Shown piece by piece: positions 24,396-37,800 of a stretch of DNA of 64,000 nt. Source of the stretch: Siderastrea radians (taxonomy: Eukaryota > Cnidaria > Anthozoa > Scleractinia > Rhizangiidae); contig OZ024887.1 of the NCBI GenBank assembly GCA_964017195.1, forward strand, positions 2,546,881 to 2,610,880. Direction: 5' to 3'. Within the stretch, counting starts at the first letter, position 1; each line of letters starts with the position of its first letter. The position numbers and the translations under genes are program-made. Under the pieces are notes generated by a model. It saw only the letters and a list, made by a program, of their open reading frames with translations. It made no database searches and was not told the DNA's origin.

Positions 24396-24945
24396 CCAGA
24401 GAGTTCACGGCAGTTGCGCATCCACTTTCTGGGCATTTTAGTGCCTGCATGCGGGCAAGTCTTGCAATACACTACAAGTCTAGCTCCAGTCGCTTTCTGG
24501 TTTTAATGATATATACTGCCATTTTAGACTCCATAATGAAAAAGAGATGGCCCTGTTCGAAACACACAAAATGCCCATATTGTGCCTTAATAACCATTAA
24601 GGAGTGGGTGATGCTTGTAGAGCCTAAAAAAAGCGGAATGTCCTTCCCACATGAAAAAGTATTCGTTACATTTTGCCTTTCTCAAAGTACATTATAGGTG
24701 CCAAGTTTCACTAACATAAACCCAACTTCAATTTCAAAACATTTCCGAATTTGCTCAGAAGTTAGCTGACGTTTCTGATAATTTTTTAAAGGAGTTCCTG
24801 GAGACGATATCTATAAACGCATGCAAAGGCTAGCTGGCAAGAAGTCTGCTGGACGAAAAATTAGTCAGCTGATGAGATAGCTGGCTACCTGGCTGGCTAG
24901 CTGGCTGAAAGACATGTCTCTTTAGTGATCTGGCGTGCGTTTCTC

Positions 24946-25157
24946 GAAAGCCCCGAAACTTTTGGGTTCGATTTTGGGCACGATAATTCACCCTATATCC
25001 TGTAAATAAAGACTTTTCTAAGCATCAAACTTTCCTAAAAGTCATAGATTTCTTACCTTGAAGACATGTTAAATAACAGCTTTGGAGAATGAGTGGATCA
25101 TATTTTTATAAATGGCTTTTCGGGACCGTAGTGTTTTTGGGCTTTCGAGAAACGCTC
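24946..25157. mobile_element. MITE with GCGTTTCTCGAAAGCCC ends
   Basis: Left GCGTTTCTCGAAAGCCCCG and right GGGCTTTCGAGAAACGC form terminal inverted repeats about 20-40 bp long around an AT-rich interior. Target duplication not determined. Confidence 0.6.
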
Positions 25158-25832
25158 CCCGGGATCGCTTCCGTCGTCTTAATTAATGCTGCAATGTGAT
25201 CACTTTCGCGATTACAACGAAAGGAGCTTGTTAAAAATGTGGGAACGTTCTACATGTTACATCGTCATTACAATACCCAGTTCCCCCTATATGAAACGTG
25301 TCTGCAGGAGATCACGAGAGTTGTGATCTAAAAGTCATACGTATGGTCATCTGTTCTATGAGTAAAGTATTTCAGGGAAAAGACCTTGAAAATGATCTAC
25401 AGTGAAACCTGTATTAAGCAGACACCATATTAAGCAGACACCCTCTATTAAGCGGGCAGCAGCGCAAGTCCCACTCCTACCCCCCCCGCCCCCAACATTT
25501 ACTGTAAAAAAAACATCTGTGTTCAACAGACACCTCTATGATTGATTTGTAAAACACAACTCTGAATAGGACTCGTGGGTAAACTAATCTTCAGTTCTTA
25601 ACATGATATTGAATACATTTATCATCATACACTGAATGTTTCGAAGAGGACTCAGGACATTTACAGAGCTAGTGTGCGCAAACCATAGACTTCCAAAATA
25701 TACCCAACGCGCTCTCAGTTCACTGGACCACAGTGCCTCTAAATTAACTTTCGATATATAACCCAGTGTAATACCTCCGAATATGTATCCTCCAGCCCTC
25801 TTATTAATTGTTTCGTAACGTCCATTATCACG

Positions 25833-25845
25833 ATGACGAAGATGG

Positions 25846-25878
<33 letters not shown>

Positions 25879-26010
25879 CGATGATAGTGATGACGATGAC
25901 GACAACTATGACGATGATGTTAATGATGATGACGACGACGATGATGATGAGGATAATGCTGACGACGACGACGACGACGACGATGATGATGGTGATGATG
26001 ATGATGCAGT
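25833..26010. repeat. GAT/GAC trinucleotide microsatellite
   Basis: About 180 bp of GATGATGAC-type triplets. It makes long poly-Asp, poly-Met/Thr or poly-Ser frames, which are composition artefacts. Confidence 0.92.
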
Positions 26011-26374
26011 TGCTTTTGTCAATCTCAAGCAGACTTGGCAGCCATTAGTAGTGCGTAACACACGTAAGAGCGGCAACCCTTTACCTAAGTAGCACGGTAA
26101 CACTTTACTTAAGCAGTCAAAGCCTAGCACGTTAGTTGGCAAATCAGAGTTCGCAACACGCTAGTCAGTCAGGGTGAGCCAATCAGAGTGCAACACGTCA
26201 TCCACATAGAATCATTGCACACACAAGTCAATCAATCAGCGAGCAAGCATGTTATCTATCCAATCCCAGTGAACGACCACGTTATCTAGGCGAACAAAGC
26301 AAACACTTAATTAACGTTAACCAATCAGATCTCTCAGCCACACAAGCCAAACAATCAAAGTTCGCAAAGACTTA

Positions 26375-26700
26375 TTAAAAGGGTTACGTCATGGTTACGT
26401 TTTTGAGGTTTCCTGAAACTGTGCTTAGATTACAACTATGAAATGCTCCTAGAACATAAGGAAGAAGGTATCGATTGATTTCTCAAAGGGAGAACAAACC
26501 TTGATCAGTTTTTAGTGATTTTTCCAAGCCTGAAGGAAACAATTTGAAAGAAGCGGCCCCATGCTTTTGAAGTTGCAACCATTTCCATCATTAACCCTCT
26601 GCGACCGAACACACTTATTTATAGTTGCAGAATACTATTAGAGTAATTTCCAAAAAGTTGATCAGAGCCATTATTTTTGGGATGTCCATTGATTGCAGTA
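26375..26700. mobile_element. Decayed relative of the 21428 element
   Basis: Shares scattered blocks with 21428-21762 (CCTAGAA, TCTCAAAG, CAGTTT, GAACACACTTA, TAGAGTA) and with the reverse complement of 41648-42032 (AAGTTGCAA, CCATTTCCATC). Terminal repeats are no longer clear. Confidence 0.4.
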
Positions 26701-27004
26701 TGTCTTTTAGCAGTTTAGAAAAATGTTTGTCTAAGGTACCTGGGTGGCGAAGAATTGGCTCGCAAAGGTATTAAACGACCGCGTCTGCTCCCTTTGCACG
26801 GTAAGTTTATGCCATACATCCAGAGCTGCTTTCTTAGTTTACTAGGATTTCGACTTTTAATCATTTGCAAAAAAATTCGGAAATTCCGGTTGGAAATCAA
26901 ATGGATCGCAAATTTTTTTCGCTTTTTCCAGGTTGCAAATTTGTTCTATTGGAAGCTTCCTGCTCGTTGCCGGTCACCCACACCGAATATTTTCCGTAAA
27001 TGAT

Positions 27005-27640
27005 CTTTTAGACTCACACTTTCTAATGAACGCCTCTTCTTCAATGAACGCCCCTCATACATGTAAAAAGCATTGAGACTTCCATACGTTGTAAAATGCG
27101 TTTTTTAAGCACCTTGTTATTAGTATTACATGTCTGAAATAAGCATTGTCTGTCTGAGAAACGCCTCTTATCTAATAAACGCCCCTGTCTAAAAAACGCC
27201 TTTTGCGAAGAGCAGGTTGAACCAGACGAGCGAATCCGACTAAATCATCCTGGAACTGGTATCGCTGTTCTAATATTATAGTAACTTTATTAGTGTCAAA
27301 ATACTTCAGCATACATGCTAATTGAAGACGCAAATATGAAAAGAAGTACAGTAAATAAATACAAATCATCTATGTGTATATACAATAATATGTTGATTGT
27401 GACGAAAACAGTGAAATTAAACGTAATAAACGATGATTTGGTGCTATGGATATATCGAGAACTACGTTGTAAGTGTAGAGGTTTTTTCACTTTCATTGTA
27501 TAGCAGCCTTTGACTTTAAGAAAAGGTGAACCTTTGTTGTAATACGTGTTTGGGAAAACATAATAAACGCCTCTCTCAAACGCCCCCAGGGAATCTTGCA
27601 AAATTTAAGAAAAGCCCTGGGCGTTTATTAGATCATATTT
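27005..27640. repeat. Degenerate repeat with recurring AAACGCCYC motif
   Basis: GAACGCC or AAACGCC followed by TCT/CCT recurs at about 27029, 27046, 27169, 27179, 27194, 27567 and 27579, and inverted as GGGCGTTTATTA near 27621. It looks like the remnant of one dispersed DNA repeat. No coding content. Confidence 0.45.
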
Positions 27641-28011
27641 ACTCTTTATTTCGAGCTTGGGGGTGACCACCAAACAGGTGTGTATCCCGCCAGCGTCACG
27701 GTACGTAACCGTCAGCAATTTTCGCATTTTTTTTTTTCAGAAATATGCATTTTTTATAGCTTTTTTAAGGACGGGTTTTCATGAAGTGTTGTTTCGACAA
27801 CTTTTCGTCCAAAATTGGTCGTGTTGGTCTTATTTAGCCAAATTTTACAAAAGTTAGGCATTGTCCCTTGTGCGACTTGGGCCCGAGTAAGCGTTGCAAA
27901 CCATGCATAGCAAGAAAGCGGAAGAAGGAACCGCGAGATTTAACGCTCATATTTTTGGCCAAAACTAACTTCAGTTCTGTACGAATTTAAAAACTGGCCG
28001 TTTCTTAGAGA

Positions 28012-28200
28012 AATGCTAGACACTACGCTTAAAAGAACCGATCAGAGAGAGGACAAAGGTCCAGGACATTACCACCCATTGTTAAGAAAAAAAGTGAAGT
28101 GGGAGTGGGCCGACCACGTAACCCGCATGGTTGACATTAGGGAACTAGGTGGACGTCAAGAACAACAGCGTGGAGGCCCAGGAATATAAGGAGCTAGAAC
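28012..28200 (+). pseudogene. LINE reverse-transcriptase C-terminal remnant
   Basis: A broken plus-strand frame reads LLRKKVKWEWADHVTRM followed by TKGRPED. The pattern W-x-W-A-x-H-V-x-R-M and a later GRP is typical of the C-terminal region of non-LTR retrotransposon polyproteins. A stop separates the two halves. Short, so assignment to a LINE clade is not possible. Confidence 0.45.
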
Positions 28201-28634
28201 AAAAGGGAGACCAGAGGATATAGACGCATCCAAACCAGTCGCTCGACACTCAAGCTTCCTAATAATTCTAGCCAACACATCATTGTGTGCAGCTTTCCTT
28301 TCATTAGAGGGATACAGAAAGCTGTGTGCATCTTTCGAATCGGGACTCCTACAGTGCGACCATACCGTACCATACCAACCGAAGCCACCGAAACAAAAAT
28401 TTGAGAATAAACCAATCAGAAGTCGAGATCGAAACATCGAAATGGCTATAAATTCTTCTTGACCAGTTCATAATCTGAAAAGAGTGATGTGTTGAGAACC
28501 TTCGATATGCATAAAAATTTGTCTAAAAATTTTGTCTGAATGTGAATAAATCTGACAATAATACATGTGACCTGCCAATGAAATGTAACATTATGACTAC
28601 CATCGCAAAGCACTCAACACCTTCAGCAGTTTAC

Positions 28635-28920
28635 ATCTAAGTTGGTAAAAGCGCTGCACTGGGATTGCAGGGTTGTGGGTCCGAGTCCCGTCCAAGCGTA
28701 ATCCTTTTTCCAATTGATAACTTCACCGCGGTGGTCGTTATGTCATATTTTCATCCGCAGTTCATTATGTACGATTATTTCATATATTCACATTCATTTA
28801 TTGACCATTTACGGGTTCAAATCAAACTGACCAGCTCCCACTCGGCTTCATAGCTCAGTTGGTAATAGCAACTACCCGTGTCGTAGGGTCATGGGTGTCA
28901 ATCCCGTTTTTCAAGTGTTC
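28635..28920 (+). mobile_element. Two tRNA-like SINE heads
   Basis: 28639-28690 reads AAGTTGGTAAAAGCGCTGCA ... GGGTCCGAGTCCC, and 28848-28910 reads GGCTTCATAGCTCAGTTGGT ... TCATGGGTGTCAATCCC. Both have A and B boxes but defective stems, so they are SINE-derived rather than tRNA genes. Confidence 0.5.
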
Positions 28921-30078
28921 TTTTCAACTGTTTAATTTTGATCGGGGGCCTCTGCTAGCAGGGAATGGTGGGGTAAATTTGCCTTGCCAACTCAGTTGAT
29001 AAATCCCAATCAGCCTTGAGGATTTAAGAGGCCACGACAAAATGAGTCAACTTCACTCACTGAACACGACGGGATTGAGTGAAGGGAGACCAGCTGATAG
29101 AGAAAGAACTCGATGACATGAAATAACACTTCAAAGCACATTTATAGAAGACTTGTATATTTATAGCAGTTAGGGTTCAATAACAGTGTATCAACACAGA
29201 ACCAATAAAGATGGGACAACTAATCAATACAAGACTATTAACTTCGTCTGTAATTATGTATTAAAATACAAAGATAGAGAACTACTCGTAAAGCATTATA
29301 ATATTAAACTTGTACAGTACTAACATACACAGTAGAGAAACTGGCCTAATAGGGTGAGCAGGCCGCAAAAAGCCTCAATGAAGGTAGAGCCATTTCGAGT
29401 CTTTCTAGAAAGTGGATTCCACTCATAACGAAAGAGTCAGCATAATCAAACTGGGAACTGGATGTGCTTACACCATCAACATTTATAAACAACCAAAACG
29501 ATTACAGTTGTTTCATTCCGTTAAAATTGCGCTCAAACGGCGTTGTAACATTAGAATATGGCTCTACCTCCCTTCTGCAAACGAAGTGAGTTAGGTTTCT
29601 TGGCCTTCAGTCGGGGGACTTGAGTATCGATTCCGTCAAATCTTCGGAGAGTACTCGAGGAGTTCCCGACTCTTACAGCCCGATCAGAAAAGTTGCCTCG
29701 TCAGCTTACCGCCACGTTACCTAGCAACGACCAAAGAGGACTGCAGGTTCAGACAGAAAACGATACTCGTGACCCCGACTGCTTTAGACAGGACCAATCA
29801 AAAACTACACCTAACCCTAACTAATATAGATCATCGAAATTTATAAGCACAATAACAAAGATACAATATAATAAATGTTAATTTCAATACAATTATATTT
29901 GCGACGGCGCTGACCATTTTTGAGATAACAAGTTGCTTTGACTGCTATTAAATTCTTCTCTCTTTTTTCTTTCTCATTTTCTAAATTGAATTTCCAATCA
30001 ATCAAAAACTGAATCGTGGCATAGTTGAACACTGATTTGTTATCCGTTCATTTCTTTCTACAAGGGGCAACTAACTGC

Positions 30079-30084
30079 TTTATT
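30079..30084 (-). terminator. Candidate poly(A) signal of the long MYPT gene
   Basis: AATAAA on the minus strand about 610 nt after the stop codon. Weak evidence on its own. Confidence 0.25.
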
Positions 30085-30691
30085 CACTACTGAATCGTCT
30101 CTGCAAAAAGTTGTACAAAACTAGACTTTACTACAGTAGTAGAGCCTTTGCCATTCGTTTTGATCATTATATCACTTAACCCTACACAATGTAACAAAAT
30201 AGAAAAGCTTCTAGCAGACAAAAGATCTGCGTTAACTAATGAAAAGCACTTGGACCGATAAACTTGCATATACACTTATAGAAAACTGTATCTCAAATAT
30301 GCAGAGCAAGGACTTTCGAGAGACATTCACAAATTATTAAATTGTAAAATCTTATTTATCTTTCTTGGTTCTCTTTTCCTACAACACCAGTCCACCCTCT
30401 CCAAGTTTCCTTTCTCTCTGTATTTCACTGACTTTCAATGACAAAACATACACGTATCTACACAACAACAAGAGAAGAACACCAACCCGAACCATGACCT
30501 GACAATCATTGTACTCTAGGATGGCCGTACCACCCCTCCCTCCCAGCATAATTACAAGTCTCTGAGCTTTGGTCTCGTACTGAATAAATAGCTACAGTTT
30601 AAGACCAGGATAGAGGGGTTGTAGTATTGTCATCCTTAGTATCGATAGTCACCTAAGTGTCTCTGTTTCAGTTGTTGCCCAGAGTTCTTGG

Positions 30692-30787
30692 TCAAGTGGG
30701 AGGTCGTGACAACTTGCTTATAACACGGATTAATGCCCCGTTCTCATCTTTTAGCCGCTGATTGTCCGCTTTCAGGTCCGTTAGCTG
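30692..30787 (-). CDS. PPP1R12A: MYPT last coding exon (leucine zipper)
   Basis: 96 nt after acceptor TCCTACAG, stop TGA at 30694-30692. [20 protein letters not shown] is nearly identical to the C-terminus of human MYPT1, which ends shortly after; here the tail is KLSRPPT. Confidence 0.96.
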   Translation of the reverse strand, partial: QLTDLKADNQRLKDENGALIRVISKLSRPPT

Positions 30788-31731
30788 CTGTAGGAATGAA
30801 GATAGAGAGAGGGTGAAATCTTTAACCTCTTTGTAGTATTTCAAAAATTATGAGTGCAAGAGAAGAATTACAGGCTTAATTATCTGAGAGAAAGAGCATT
30901 GATGATCTCAGGTTACGGGTCTTGATCTAACACAAAAATTCTCGTAAAGGAAATTACGCAAAATGCAAGCAAGCCAGAGAGGGGAAATTAGATTAAAAAC
31001 AAGGGACAAAAAGTATTAACTTCCGCCTTGCTCACTAAACTAATAAACTCCATGGTTGAGCCCTCCCTGGAGGTAAATATTTCGTCTAAGTATTTTTGCA
31101 TCCACGAAAGACTCGTACAACCTAGCATACGCTTTTCTTTCAAAGTGAAAGACGTGGACAAAAATTGTGTAGAGTTGACATACCTTAAGATCGTCTTCTA
31201 CGTTAGCATATTTTCTTTCAAGCTCTTCCTTCGCCTACAAAAAAAGGTGACAGAAATCAGACGGCAATTTTTTCTTTAACCGGAGAACACAATTAGAACA
31301 GTTAAACTTGTAACACGTACTTGTAAAGCTTTTTCTAATTTAATCTTGTACTCTTGAAGTTCTAATAGCGTCTCTTGAAGCCTTTCTTTCAACTTTTGTG
31401 GATCAGTTTCGGTCACCGCCGTGGAGTTCGTCTGTTGAAGAAAATCATAAGAGACGAGAAGTGTACTGTTAACTGCCATGGATGGGTACAAAGAAAAGAA
31501 CCGAAATATCGTGAACCAACCTTAGATGCACCGAATGGTCCTTTAGAATCACTGGTTCTGCAAAAATAATAGCAAAATGTTTCCATTAAATAAAGACAGT
31601 ATATTTATGAGAACGATTGCCAAGGAAACTGCAAAAATATGTGTACGTAACTAATACATTTGTAACTTGAAAAAATTTAACAAACCTGCCACCTCTAATT
31701 CTATCCGCCGTACTCTGTGGAGAAGAAAAAA

Positions 31732-31804
<73 letters not shown>

Positions 31805-34800
31805 TAAAGAGTCAAGAATCGTACTTCTTTTACGGCAAGGTAAAAGAGCTATTCCTTCATTGTGGGCAATATTCTTGACCAGTGGCCACTTGCCCTCTAT
31901 GATTTTGAGGATTCTTAGTATCTTCTCATCAATAAGAAGGACAATTCCAGTGTTACTGGTGTAAACGTAGCTGAAAACCCTTTCATTCCACACTCGTTAC
32001 CTTTACATCCTCGTGTTTAGATTCTTGAGATCTTCTTCTGCTACCTACTGGCGCTTTCTCGTCATTGTCGTTCTTTTTGGTATCCTTAACATCTTCAGCT
32101 TCTTCCTCATCACTCTAAAAAGACAAAGTGAAGGATTTTCGTAACCCATTGTACTTAAATTTTAATTCTAATACTGGCTTGGAAAGGAGATCAACATATG
32201 CAAGCAAGTCCATCAATTAACCCCTTTAAAAACAACTTGATGTCGAAATTTGTAAAAAAATTATTATCATTATCGTTATTACTATGACGTTTTTGGCCTT
32301 GGGACGTTTCTGGAAGGAGGGGACCAAGACGTAACAACTGTCCACTGGCTTTCTTGAACAAAGGGTCAATCGCTTGACTTAGAGTAGGAGACGCCGAGGT
32401 CTCCCTGGTGAGAAGACTACCTACCCCTCCGCGGCGTTTCTCCCGAAGTCTCCTGGCCCTCCGTGCCCGTGCTGCAGCTGACAAAGAAGAGTCATCCTCT
32501 TCCTTTTCCTTCTCCTCCTTTTCTTTCTCTTTTTCTTTCTCCCTGTCCAGCCTGGAGCGGCGATAGCTCGGCATCTCGCTTTCTTTGTCCTTCTCCCGTT
32601 CTTTTTCCCTTTGTTTTTCCCTCTCCCTTTCTTGCTCTTTCTCCCGTTCTTTTTCCCTTTGTTTCTCTTGCTCTTTCTCCCGTTCTTTCTCCTTTTCCTT
32701 CTCTCTTTCCTTCTCCCGTTCCTGTAACCTCCTCTTCCAGGCCGGTATCTCAGCTTCCTCGCTCTCCTTGTTTCTTCCTGCCTGTTTCTGCCGTCCGTCC
32801 GCCTCGTTCCTGTCGTCTGGTGTGCCGCTTAACCTGTTCCGTCGGCGGAGGAAGGTGTCGGTAGTGGAGAAAGGTCGTGTAGACGACGATTCAGTTTCCT
32901 CTCTTGAGCCTCGAGGCGCTGAAGTGTCCTAGAACAAGGAATACAAACAATAAACAAACTCTCCAAAGAATGTCAAAGCAATTTAAATCCTCCGACACCG
33001 CAACTCGAATATGCTCGTAAATCACACGCTTAAGTTTCTACGATCACCTCAACACCTAGACGGCTTGAAAGAAATGCTTTTCTTGCAATATAGCAAGTAA
33101 CTAATCGCAAAAAACCCTGCAAGTTTATAGTTTTTAGGAAAATAGGGTAGCAAGTCACACAAATTTTCAGGGGAAAAAAACCTAGTTTCAAAAATCTACC
33201 TACCCGACTCTACCCCAAACAGAAGACCGGCTTCCCTCTCCCCTCAATGGGATCTACAAGCGCGGGCTCCTGAAGAATTCGCGGGAAAACAACGCCCTAA
33301 CTGACTCACTGTCTAGTAACTAGACAAGAAACATTTCAGTGCAATTCCCTGGGATGGTTCTACTAGGGAACAAGCACGATACTTCATTAGTATGAACGCG
33401 TATAAGGAACGGAAGCAAACCAGAACTAATTGACCTTTAAAGCTGTAATCTTTAAGCTGCTAAAAACAGCTTCAAAAGAAACAGGTCATCAAATGATTTA
33501 ATTTAGAGAAGAAAAGACTCACAGATAACACAGGCCAATGAAATCATTTATGGGACAAAATGCTCTTAAAACAGGCGTTGGCGCATTGCTAACTCAAAGC
33601 CCGTCAGATAAATAATAGCCATGTCAGAACTTATCTCTGTCTGGCAAGAAAACGAAAGCATACCGTCTCTGATCTCGCATTCTTCTGCGGCATTACTTTC
33701 TTACTACCGCAAATCAACAGAACAATACATCTTAGGGGTGATATTGTTTAGGCTTGCAAGCGCGTAAAAGCACATGCATGGGGTCCGAATTAATTGACAA
33801 CATTCCATTGACATTTAATTGAATTAGATACCGCAAAAAGTAAACAAATGACGTCTCGACTACCAAAGAGTTGGTAATATAAAAGCGATACAAAAAGCAC
33901 GCCCAAGCAAGCGTCAAATTACATGAACACGCTGATGAAAATCACTAGCATGGCGAACAATCAATTGTTCTCTAATGTCGGCTGCTTCTAGCGCTGTCGG
34001 CGCAACTTACTCCGTTGACTCCGTTTCGCGAGTTATGATTTCAAGAAAGCCTTCAGAATAGTTTGTTTACTTTAATATTACATTTTACTCACTGTAACGG
34101 ACCGCACTTCCAAACAGACGCAAATAAAACGCTATCAAGTTAACATTCCGAACGCGACTTGACATATTTACCCCGCTGTCTTCAAAGAACGTCAAATATC
34201 CGAACACAGAGCAGAACTTAACATGATTGTTAAACTGCACAACAAATGCAAAACAACGAGGTGCTGAAACTTTAGAATGCCTTTTGGCACCTTAGTTTGG
34301 GTAGCAATGAAACAGAAATGAGAAAATAAATCGAATTTGTTGGCATGGCTTATGACAGACGCCACGGGTTTATGCAAAATGGGTGTGAATGAACAACGTT
34401 ACACCATTTAACACGCAAGGCTAATTATCCACTTTAGAGAAGATTATTTTCAACTATCATATTAGCGATCTACATCCAAACCTTGGATGAACTTGAAAAA
34501 AAAGTTGGCAGTCGAAGGTGACTTTATCATCACAATTGCACGTTCGAGAGAATCGACATTTGCACGGAAAAAATAGCGGCTCTTTAAATGAGGCTTATCA
34601 GTTTTATTACTCCCTGCTGGGATCGAGATGTAATGTTCTGAAGCGATTTGCTCGGAATTCAAATAAAAGTAAACCCTTCCGTTTCTCAATAGCTCATCCA
34701 TGCAAATGCCACTGATGAAATGAATAATGCAATCTGTTGTTAATAAATACAGGATGTAACTTTTGAGTAGCACCGCTCGACACAAACACGTCGATCTGCG

Positions 34801-37800
34801 TACAGCTTAACTCCGACGGAATGAAGCGATCATTTCATTAGCACTCTAACCCCAAAGAGCTTGATCACGCGCGAAAAAGGTCGAGAAGAGAAGGATTCTC
34901 ATTCCACGCGATTTTGCCGCCATCCTGACACGGTATCTGCTCCAAACCAAGCTGACCCATTTGATAGGAAACTCGGAATATGTTACATCAGTGTTGTGTT
35001 GACAAACACGTTTGTGTGTAAGCAAATGCAAGCCCGCTTGGCGGATGACTGCATCGGTTAATTACCCCCAAAAAGAAATTAAACAAGGAATTTTAGACAT
35101 AATCCCGCAAAACTTATTGCTTTTAACCTTGAAAAACCTCCGGGAAAATGTTACCTGCGTTCTTCCTGTATAGTTCTTGTAGCCTCCATAGCTCGTTTGA
35201 TCGTTTCGGCGCGCGAGATAAGACATGAGCAGAGCCCCGTGACCGCCGACTCACAATGACAGAAACGAGACACTGGTCCGAAAACGTCCCGCTAAATATG
35301 CGAACGCGAAGCACGGATCTTCACAAAACACTTCGTTCAACAGCTGCTGGCTCTAGATCAAATTTCAGTTTCGCCATTTTTTATTTTAATTGCGTACGAG
35401 TCTGCAAACAAGCTGCGCTTGTGGTGTATGAATTATTCATAGACAGGCCAGCGCTAATTACAAAAGCAAACCTCCCTACTAATAACTTCCCACGATCACT
35501 GCATCAACAGCTAACTCAGAGACGCCTTGTCAACACAATCAACGAGTAAATCTCTCAAGTAGGACTCTGCATACCTGCATATCTTACGACAATTCGCTTG
35601 TTGTTGTTTACACTGATGGGATTTATGATAATCTTCTTCGCTTGAGTAGCCACAGGATTTTGTCAAGATGCACTGCACGATTCTTTGTCAACACTCCCGC
35701 AATTTAATCTGCTTTCATTTTCCATTTATTTCCATACCTTCTTTTACTATCTGTTTGACATGAGATCCCTTTCCCTTCTTTTAATCAAACAATGAAAAGG
35801 AGAGAGGGGTACAACGCAATTCAATGCAAATCTCTTAGTGTAGATACAAAACAATTTTCATTAGTTCTCTGAAGCCAATACCACTCTTCCTTCCTTCTGT
35901 GTTGCTCTATATTGGACGTCCATTTGAGATTCCACTGAACAGAATTAAGAGCCAGTCTCCCTTAGATCCTCATATCCATTTTTGTTCGAGAAATAGAATT
36001 CACTCATAATTATTCCTTTAACTTCCCTTGGCAAGTAAGTAACAAATATGGAATTAGATGGAAGAAATTATTCTTCTTAAAAAAATTCTGGCACAATCTT
36101 CTAAAGACCCTCGCTGGCCTCGAAACTCAGCGGCCAGATGATGAATTTTGGCAAACTTGCAGCTTATAGTTTTCGTTCTCGACAAAACAGCTCGTTCGAA
36201 ACATTCAAATTCGCTAGTTATAAACAATGACCCTTTACCTTAATAACAACGTAGATTGTATTCATAATCTTTCATTAGTATAAGAAAACTAAGGATACAA
36301 AGTTTATCTACTTTGGACACCTATCGCAACATGCGATTTTACCCAAATTCAGGCGAATAAATCACAAAAGTGGTTCGTACTCACAGGATTACCTGCATAT
36401 CAGTGGAAAGTTCTATCTGCCAGCTACTTAATTCTGTTAAAAGATTTGGCTGTCATCCAGTTTTCGTCCGCACGAGACAGCTGAAAGTTGCGCAACTCAG
36501 CTTAAGCCGCCAGTATTTCCATCGTAAACGCTACGATCTAATGTCGGTAACAAAGCAATGGTATCGTCTCTTGTACGACCTAGAAATGCCATTAGTTGGT
36601 CAAGAAACAACCAATATAACTAGATTTTGCGTAATTGTCGGTGAAGCGGGGCAATTTGTATCGAATTTTGATGGAAAACGAGCAAGTTGTCATCCGTTGA
36701 AAATCGCAAGATGTTCCTTTGACGCCGCTGACCACGTGCATCGCAGCACAGCATACTGTCAATGTAAATATTACCTCAAGCAATAGCCATGGGGAGAGCA
36801 GTGACAAGACCGACCGCATGTTCGTTCATTGGAAAAGGAAACATAATTTGTTTAGAATCACGCGGAAAAGAAGACGTGATACACCTTGCCGAGTGCGTTG
36901 CTGAAGTTAGGAATCATTTAAAAAGTTGTCACCTGTCACGCACAAAAGTAACAGAGCATGAATTAATATTGGCCAGGGTGGGGAAGTTTAATCTTCCATT
37001 GGACGAAATAAAAAAGTTAACAATTTGTCCGAAACACCGTCATGATCTAGCGCAATACTGGAGACCACTAAAGACGTGTCAATATCCTAATCACGAAGGA
37101 CGGAAAATTGCCCTGCACTGTAAGAATCCTGTGAGCTGGGAGATGGCGCAAGAGATACAGACGATGTTTATTACACTTGTGCAAGTGGGGTCGCGTGAGA
37201 ATTTTTTCTTTTTGTCACCCGATCATCAAAGCAGCTTTTACAACGAAAAGTGAAAATGAAAAAAAGAAAATCCATATAAAAATAAGAGCTGGATGAAATA
37301 TTTTGTCATGTTAACCAATTTTTTTTCAGCAATATTCAAGAATGTCACGACACGAAATGGGCTCCCAATACACCTGTTGCAACGGCTCTGATTGTTTTTT
37401 TAAACTGAAGTTTTTCGAGAAGAATAAGATTAAGAAAATAAAGGGAAGTTCTTTAGAAGGAACACAAGGGAAAAGATAGCCTGTGAGTTGCATTACTTAG
37501 TTATGGATTTATTTATAGTGAGTTAATTTAATTTACAGTGTTTTAACTGAATTAAGGGTATGGAAATTATGACACGGAATCCCAAGGAAATATTTTTCGT
37601 GTTTCTTAAAGGATATTTGTTGACAGTTTTACTCTTAGATTCCATTTGCAGCATTTTTATTGGAACAGCGGATTGAGTTTACATTTTTCATTGCGAGACT
37701 ATCGTACCTACCGCCCTTGTCTTTGTATATGAGATGTAAGTACTTTTGTTAGTGCTTATCGTGTTTTTGTCCTTCAACTACACATTCAACTGTAAATTCA

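Larger units (their letters stand above)
17161..30691. other. Intergenic region between short and long MYPT genes
   Basis: 13.5 kb with no gene recognised. It contains MITEs and hairpins (20581, 21428, 22297, 24355, 24946), a GAT/GAC microsatellite, decayed repeats (26375, 27000-27640), a LINE remnant at 28012 and tRNA-like SINE heads at 28635 and 28848. Short open frames at 23532-23800 (plus) and 20248-20475 (minus) have no recognisable domain. The part just below 30692 is probably 3' UTR of the long MYPT gene. Confidence 0.6.

Noticed and set aside
25808..26092. Poly-Asp, poly-Met/Thr and antisense poly-Ser open frames
   Set aside because: All three arise from a GAT/GAC microsatellite; no non-repetitive coding sequence on either side.
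31733..31993. Minus-strand frame ending in a long poly-Tyr run
   Set aside because: The Tyr run is the AAT microsatellite. The non-repeat part is not recognised and overlaps no splice-consistent MYPT exon. The similar frame at 12854-13066 is a SINE tail.
32191..32424. Extension of the MYPT exon into the intron ([17 protein letters not shown])
   Set aside because: The GTAGGT donor at 32424 joins in phase to the SDEEE exon, which is supported by the parallel structure in the short paralogue; the extension is probably intron.
32463..32932. Plus-strand Ser/Phe/Pro-rich ORFs
   Set aside because: Antisense shadow of the Lys/Glu-rich MYPT exon; the composition is the complement of purine-rich codons.
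36370..36786. 138-codon plus-strand frame before the transposon ORF
   Set aside because: It begins at a non-ATG codon inside the terminal inverted repeat and shows no domain; likely chance. It could still be 5' sequence of the transposon transcript.
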